Origin: Deltaproteobacteria bacterium RIFCSPLOWO2_02_56_12
GTDB taxonomy: Bacteria > Desulfobacterota > Binatia > UBA9968
NCBI GenBank assembly: GCA_001799045.1
Contig: MGRY01000241.1
Location: 4,284 to 14,748 of the forward strand
Reading direction: 5' to 3'
DNA: 10,465 nt
The notes beneath the pieces were generated by a model. The model did no database searches, was not told the DNA's origin, and was given only the letters and a program-made list of their open reading frames with translations. The position numbers were made by a program, and so were the translations under genes. Shown one piece after another: positions 6,778 through 10,465 of this stretch (position 1 is the first letter of the stretch; every line of letters starts with the position of its first letter).

Positions 6778-8478
6778 ACGATTAACTGGAAAAAAGTCAA
6801 ACTGGCCTACCAGCAGGGGATTCTCATACCTCTCTTCTCCAGCGTCATTGCCGGATCTCTGATCGTTACACCGATCTTGATCGTGTTGTTCCGCAGCTTC
6901 ACCACCGGGAGGCTGGGTACAATTGTCGCTTTCAACGTTCAGAACTATATCAAGGTCTTTACCGACCCGGAGATCCTGCCCATGATCAACAACTCCATTC
7001 TCTATGCGGCTGGTTCCGCGGCCCTGGGGACCGGGGTGGGCGCAATGCTGGCCTGGATCGTGGCCCGGACTAACACGCCGGGGAGGGTCCTGGTGGAGCT
7101 TATGCCCCTCTACCCCATACTCATGCCCCCCATTATGAAAAACATCGCCTGGATTCTTCTGCTGGCGCCAAAGTCCGGGATCCTCAATGGCTTTCTCCGA
7201 GAGAACTTCGGAATACAGCAGCTGGTTTTCAATGCCTTTACTCTTCCAGCCATGGTGTGGGTTTTCGGCCTTGCATGCGTCCCACTGGGATACCTGTTCC
7301 TCTTGCCGGTCTTTCTCTCGTTCGACCCGTCGTTGGAGGAGAGCGCTTACATCTCCGGCAGCAAGCCCATGAGAACAATGCTGCGAATTACCTTTCCTCT
7401 TGCGTTTCCCGCGTTTCTATCCGCCTTTGTATTGAACTTTTTAAGAGGCCTGCGTTCTTTCGAGACCCCGGTGCTTCAGGGCAGCCCTGGCGGAATAAAT
7501 GTTTTCGTCGCCAAGGTATATGATTCCATGTCCGTTGAATACAATCCCGGCATCGCCACAGCTTATAGCACCGTATTAATTATCCTTTCGGTCCTCGCGC
7601 TGCTGTTCTATGTCCGGGCTACCCGCTTTTCCGAGAGATATGCCACTATCACGGGGAAGGGGTACAGAGTCAAAGTCATCGACATAGGAAAATGGAAGTA
7701 CGCCACCTTCCTGGCCGTTTTCGCCTACTTCCTGGTCGGCATAGCGATTCCGTTCGTCGTTCTGATCGTGGTTTCGCTGATTCCCTATTATGATTATGAA
7801 ACCTTCATGATGTTTCCGGCGAATATCGACCTGTCGAATTATCACAGGGTGCTGAACCATCCGAGCTTCGTGAGCGGCCTGTACAACTCCCTCTTCCTGT
7901 CGGTCACGATCGCGCTCGTCACGGTCCTGGCCGGCATCATCATGGCGTTCACCATTTACCGGACCAAGGTTTACGGCAGCAAGGTCTTCGAGTTCATCGG
8001 GACAATGCCCCTGGCGTTCCCTCCGCTGGTGCTCTCGCTCGGGCTGGTAATCGCGGTCATCGGCACCCCTTTATACAACACCCTATGGGCGCTCGGATTG
8101 GGGCTGTTTGTCGCCTACTTTCCCTATGCGCTGAGAAATGCTTCGGGTGCCATCGTGAACATTCATAAAGAACTGGACGAGGCCGCCTGGGTTCATGGGG
8201 CCAGGTGGAGGCACGTGTTCTTTCAAGTGACCCTTCCGCTCTTAAAGCCCACGGTTACGGGCGCGCTCTTCTACATTTTCATCGAGGCGATCCGCAATAT
8301 CGATGTCGCCGTCCTGCTCGTTGCTCCCGGCAACGAGTACGGGCCGGTTACCCTCTTCGAATACTTCAGGGTGGGCCAGTGGGCGGAGGCCGCAGCAGGG
8401 GGAGTGATCTACCTCATTATATTGATTCTGGCCGTTTCGATCGCAAAGTTCGTTTTCAAAATTAAGTTTAGTCTATGA
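6778..8478 (+). CDS. ABC transporter permease, two fused transmembrane domains (FbpB-like)
   Basis: The membrane channel of the importer: about 566 residues with two copies of the binding-protein-dependent permease domain in one chain, as in FbpB/SfuB proteins. About 12 hydrophobic segments can be picked out, near 14-42, 72-97, 108-130, 153-181, 205-225, 261-280, 309-335, 370-395, 406-431, 435-453, 490-515 and 541-561. Each half has the cytoplasmic EAA loop that docks on the ATPase: EESAYISG at 187-194 and DEAAWVHGA at 467-475. The first standard start, TTG 6877, would cut the first membrane helix in two and has no ribosome binding site. The frame is open from 6775, reading INWKKVKLAYQQGILIPLF, a normal N-terminus for the family. 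I therefore place the start at ACG 6778 (or ATT 6781), behind AGGAG. A mutated or misread ATG at 6778 is equally possible. Confidence 0.88.
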   Translation, partial: TINWKKVKLAYQQGILIPLFSSVIAGSLIVTPILIVLFRSFTTGRLGTIVAFNVQNYIKVFTDPEILPMINNSILYAAGSAALGTGVGAMLAWIVARTNTPGRVLVELMPLYPILMPPIMKNIAWILLLAPKSGILNGFLRENFGIQQLVFNAFTLPAMVWVFGLACVPLGYLFLLPVFLSFDPSLEESAYISGSKPMRTMLRITFPLAFPAFLSAFVLNFLRGLRSFETPVLQGSPGGINVFVAKVYDSMSVEYNPGIATAYSTVLIILSVLALLFYVRATRFSERYATITGKGYRVKVIDIGKWKYATFLAVFAYFLVGIAIPFVVLIVVSLIPYYDYETFMMFPANIDLSNYHRVLNHPSFVSGLYNSLFLSVTIALVTVLAGIIMAFTIYRTKVYGSKVFEFIGTMPLAFPPLVLSLGLVIAVIGTPLYNTLWALGLGLFVAYFPYALRNASGAIVNIHKELDEAAWVHGARWRHVFFQVTLPLLKPTVTGALFYIFIEAIRNIDVAVLLVAPGNEYGPVTLFEYFRVGQWAEAAAGGVIYLIILILAVSIAKFVFKIKFSL

Positions 8479-8480
8479 CG

Positions 8481-8498
8481 GGGGGCTTTTCAGCCCTT
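8481..8498 (+). repeat. Hairpin between permease and binding-protein genes
   Basis: GGGCT and AGCCC (8483-8496) pair around TTTC, extended by two G-T wobbles. It starts 2 bases after the permease stop. There is no T-run after it, so it is more likely an mRNA-stabilising or processing hairpin between operon genes than a terminator. Such hairpins often mark the boundary of the highly expressed binding-protein gene. Confidence 0.4.
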
Positions 8499-8513
8499 GA
8501 TAAATAGCACGGC

Positions 8514-8523
8514 TTACCGGTAA
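8514..8523. repeat. Perfect 10-base palindrome TTACCGGTAA
   Basis: A perfect palindrome in the 88-base gap between permease and binding-protein genes. It may be an operator for an internal promoter, but no convincing -35/-10 pair accompanies it and chance is possible. Confidence 0.3.
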
Positions 8524-8566
8524 TATGCATCGTCCAACAGTCTCTATAATAAAGGGGGGTATGAGC

Positions 8567-9628
8567 ATGAAGAAAAGAACTTTGCTGGCTGTAGTGGTTT
8601 CGATTTTCTCGGTTACGGTCGCATTAGGAAGCGTTGCCCTGGCGGCATCTGCACCCAGTGACCCATTCACCAAGGTCAGCGGCGAACTATACGCCAAAGC
8701 GAAACAAGAGGGGGCATTGACCGTTTATTCGGTTTGGGATGTTGAGCACATCGTTGCCATCCTCGGCGCATTTTCCAAGCGCTATCCGGGGATAAAGACG
8801 AATTACTGGCAGGGAAGAAACCCGGAGATCGTCACCAGGGTTATGACGGAATTTCAGGCGGGCAGGGATAGCGTTGACGCGATCCTTTCCGATAACGCCC
8901 CACCGGTAATCAGGGCGGCTGGAGCGATCATGGCGTATGAGACGGTGCAGAAGGCATCGTTGATCCTCCATGACCCCACCATGCCTGTCGTCAGCCTGCA
9001 GATTCAGGCGTTGGTTTACAATACAAAGAAGCTGAAGCCCGCGGATCTGCCCAAAAGCTGGGAGGATGTGGCCAATCCCAAGTATAAAGGGAACGTGGCC
9101 CTGGACGATCCGATGAGGGCAGGGCCGCTGAGCACTCAACTCGCGGCCTTGAAGGGGCTGTGGAAGGACGACGCTCGCTGGACGCGCTTTGTCAAGGGAC
9201 TCAAGGCGCTGGGTGTGCCGGTCCATAAGAGCACCAGCGCTATGATGCGGCTTGTCATTGCCGGTGAGTACGCTCTGGCCATGCCAGCTCTGCTGCATGA
9301 TGTCGTCAATGAGATGGGCAAAGGGACTCCTGTCAACCTGGTCAAAACGGCTTCTCCCATAGTGTTTGCCCGCTATGCGGGTATCTACGCCAAGGCGGCG
9401 CATCCTAATGCGGCCAAGCTCCTTGCAGAATGGCTGATCTCGACGGAGGGACAGGCCACGCTGGATTCCATAGGCCGCGAGGCTTCGAGAAAGGGTTTCC
9501 AATCAAAGACTTCTATCGGCCACGCTTACCCGGCGGGCACCCAGCCGATTCCGGTGCACGACAAGCTTTTTCTGGAAGATCCGAAGAAGTGGCTCGATAC
9601 GAACGTGAAGCCGCTTTGGGAAGGGTAA
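8567..9628 (+). CDS. ABC transporter substrate-binding protein, extracellular family 1 (FbpA/FutA-like)
   Basis: The periplasmic binding protein of the importer (353 residues). Residues 1-26 form a signal peptide ending in the cleavage motif ALA. The mature protein has the class pattern: KAKQEGALTVYSVWDVEHIVAILGAFSKRYPGIKTNYWQ near 44-82, a VYNTKKL hinge, PKSWEDVANPKYKGNVALDDP, and AAKLLAEWLISTEGQATLDSIGR near the end. Iron-binding FbpA proteins have two adjacent Tyr ligands; no Tyr-Tyr pair occurs here, so ferric iron is doubtful. The start at ATG 8567 is preferred because AAAGGGGGG sits upstream at proper spacing. ATG 8561 is too close to it, and ATG 8525 would put a long non-basic leader before the signal peptide. 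It follows the ATPase and permease and precedes an amidohydrolase, so the ligand may be an organic nitrogen compound. Confidence 0.9.
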   Translation: MKKRTLLAVVVSIFSVTVALGSVALAASAPSDPFTKVSGELYAKAKQEGALTVYSVWDVEHIVAILGAFSKRYPGIKTNYWQGRNPEIVTRVMTEFQAGRDSVDAILSDNAPPVIRAAGAIMAYETVQKASLILHDPTMPVVSLQIQALVYNTKKLKPADLPKSWEDVANPKYKGNVALDDPMRAGPLSTQLAALKGLWKDDARWTRFVKGLKALGVPVHKSTSAMMRLVIAGEYALAMPALLHDVVNEMGKGTPVNLVKTASPIVFARYAGIYAKAAHPNAAKLLAEWLISTEGQATLDSIGREASRKGFQSKTSIGHAYPAGTQPIPVHDKLFLEDPKKWLDTNVKPLWEG

Positions 9629-9632
9629 TAGC

Positions 9633-9654
9633 GAGCAGAAGGGGCTCACTGCTC
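9633..9654 (+). repeat. Inverted repeat downstream of the binding-protein gene
   Basis: GAGCAG and CTGCTC form a perfect 6-base stem around a 10-base loop, followed by only TTT. It lies 5 bases past the binding-protein stop. It could be a weak, leaky terminator or an mRNA end-stabiliser; it does not look strong enough to separate the hydrolase gene from the operon. Confidence 0.35.
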
Positions 9655-9707
9655 TTTGGGGATCTTATGAGGCGCTCAACCTTAGAATATGGATAGGGAG
9701 GTGTTCC

Positions 9708-10427
9708 GTGGCTGAACGAGTATGGGACCGTTTTCTCACCGAGCAGGACCGCGCCCATGTGCAGATGAAACCCCCCAACCCCATTGGCTTCGGAAAAAAA
9801 CCCGGTTTGCTCCTGATCGATCTCTACCGATGGGTCTTCGGCGACAACCCCCAACCCATACTGGAATCGATCAAGAGCTGGCCTGGGAGTTGCGGGCTGG
9901 CGGGCTGGAACGCGATCCCCTCCATCCAGACACTTTTGAAGACGGCCCGTGAAGTCCGCATACCGATCGTGCATGTAACAGGCCTGGCAAATGCCGGTGT
10001 TGATGAATGGTCCTTCAGGCGGGACGTGGAGCGTAGCCAGTTGACTCCCGAGGCGCGGGAGCGCCGGAGCCGCAAGTATGACATTATCGAACAGGTGGAG
10101 CCCCTTCCCGGAGAAGCGGTTCTGCGTAAGTTATCTCCGAGCGCCTTCTGGGGCACCCCCCTGGTGGGTCACCTGAACCAGCTGGGCATCGATACCGTCA
10201 TTACGTGCGGTGAAAGCACCAGCGGCTGTGTGCGCGCGAGCGTGGTCGATGGCTGCACCTATCGCTTTCGTATGATCGTGGTGGAGGAGTGCGTCTTTGA
10301 TCGCCACGAGGCGGCCCATGCCATCAATCTTTTCGATATGCATCAAAAATACGCCGACGTGCTGCCGCTTGCGCAAGTGGCGCAGTACCTCCATTCGTGG
10401 CGCGCCGAACAGCCCGTAGGGGCTTAG
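9708..10427 (+). CDS. Isochorismatase-superfamily cysteine amidohydrolase (N-carbamoylsarcosine amidase-like)
   Basis: A cytoplasmic hydrolase of 239 residues. The expected triad is present: Asp38 in GLLLIDLYRW, Lys141 in LRKLSPSAFWGTPL, and Cys174 in TCGESTSGCVRASVVDG, the nucleophile. The lysine segment SPSAFWGTPL and the GESTSGCVRA segment are closest to N-carbamoylsarcosine amidase and maleamate amidase, which release ammonia from small amides or carbamoyl compounds, rather than to isochorismatase or nicotinamidase. It starts at GTG 9708 behind GGGAGGTG, 79 bases after the binding-protein gene. Its place at the end of an importer operon suggests it acts on the imported compound or a product of it. 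The exact substrate cannot be read from sequence. Ureidoacrylate-type amidases are another option. Confidence 0.88.
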   Translation: MAERVWDRFLTEQDRAHVQMKPPNPIGFGKKPGLLLIDLYRWVFGDNPQPILESIKSWPGSCGLAGWNAIPSIQTLLKTAREVRIPIVHVTGLANAGVDEWSFRRDVERSQLTPEARERRSRKYDIIEQVEPLPGEAVLRKLSPSAFWGTPLVGHLNQLGIDTVITCGESTSGCVRASVVDGCTYRFRMIVVEECVFDRHEAAHAINLFDMHQKYADVLPLAQVAQYLHSWRAEQPVGA

Positions 10428-10465
10428 CGCTGGCAGGAGTCGAAGATCAGCGGGAAGCAGCAGGT

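Noticed and set aside
8545..8550. TATAAT as a -10 element for the binding-protein gene
   Set aside because: No -35 lies 16-18 bases upstream, and transcription would begin inside the ribosome binding site.
8687..9502. Minus-strand open frame of 271 codons opposite the binding-protein gene
   Set aside because: The opposite strand encodes a clear family protein with signal peptide and ribosome binding site; this frame has no recognisable motifs.
9667..9696. Nine-codon leader peptide before the hydrolase
   Set aside because: ATG to TAG is open, but there is no clear ribosome binding site and no attenuator-like structure. The hydrolase has its own strong site.

Overview
This window looks like a chromosomal segment from a Gram-negative-type bacterium with moderately high GC (mid-50s percent by eye). 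It has several exported binding proteins, a three-subunit molybdenum hydroxylase and ordinary Shine-Dalgarno sites. The gene mix would suit an uncultured soil or sediment lineage such as a Desulfobacterota-like group, but that is a guess: there is no rRNA or marker gene here. No tRNA, CRISPR array, insertion sequence or phage gene was seen.

Left half, minus strand (positions 1-4822). Read in the direction of transcription, this is an operon of a FAD subunit, a [2Fe-2S] subunit and a molybdopterin subunit of a xanthine dehydrogenase/CO dehydrogenase-type hydroxylase, with gaps of only 13 and 3 bases. An NMT1/SsuA-like periplasmic binding protein follows, then the first codons of another signal-peptide protein that leaves the window. 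The hydroxylase lacks the CO dehydrogenase active-site motif, so it probably hydroxylates an N-heterocycle, aromatic or aldehyde substrate, which the binding protein may help import.

Middle (4823-5550). A divergent intergenic region with TTCC/GGAA inverted repeats leads to the most interesting gene in the window. It is a small exported DUF411 (CopG-like) protein whose reading frame is interrupted once, by an in-frame TGA exactly where the family has the first Cys of its conserved CGCC motif. All else typical of the family is intact downstream, and a hairpin with bacterial SECIS geometry begins 15 bases after the TGA. TGA serves as a normal stop elsewhere in the window. The best reading is a selenocysteine-containing DUF411 protein, which I do not recall as an established selenoprotein family.

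Right half, plus strand (5627-10427). A complete ABC importer operon is arranged as ATPase, fused two-domain permease, binding protein, followed by an isochorismatase-superfamily amidohydrolase. The importer resembles the ferric/polyamine/thiamine (FbpABC-like) class, but the binding protein has no adjacent Tyr-Tyr pair and the operon ends in an amidase-like enzyme, so an organic nitrogen compound is at least as likely as iron. The permease has a good ribosome binding site but no ATG, GTG or TTG near it; it seems to start at ACG or ATT.
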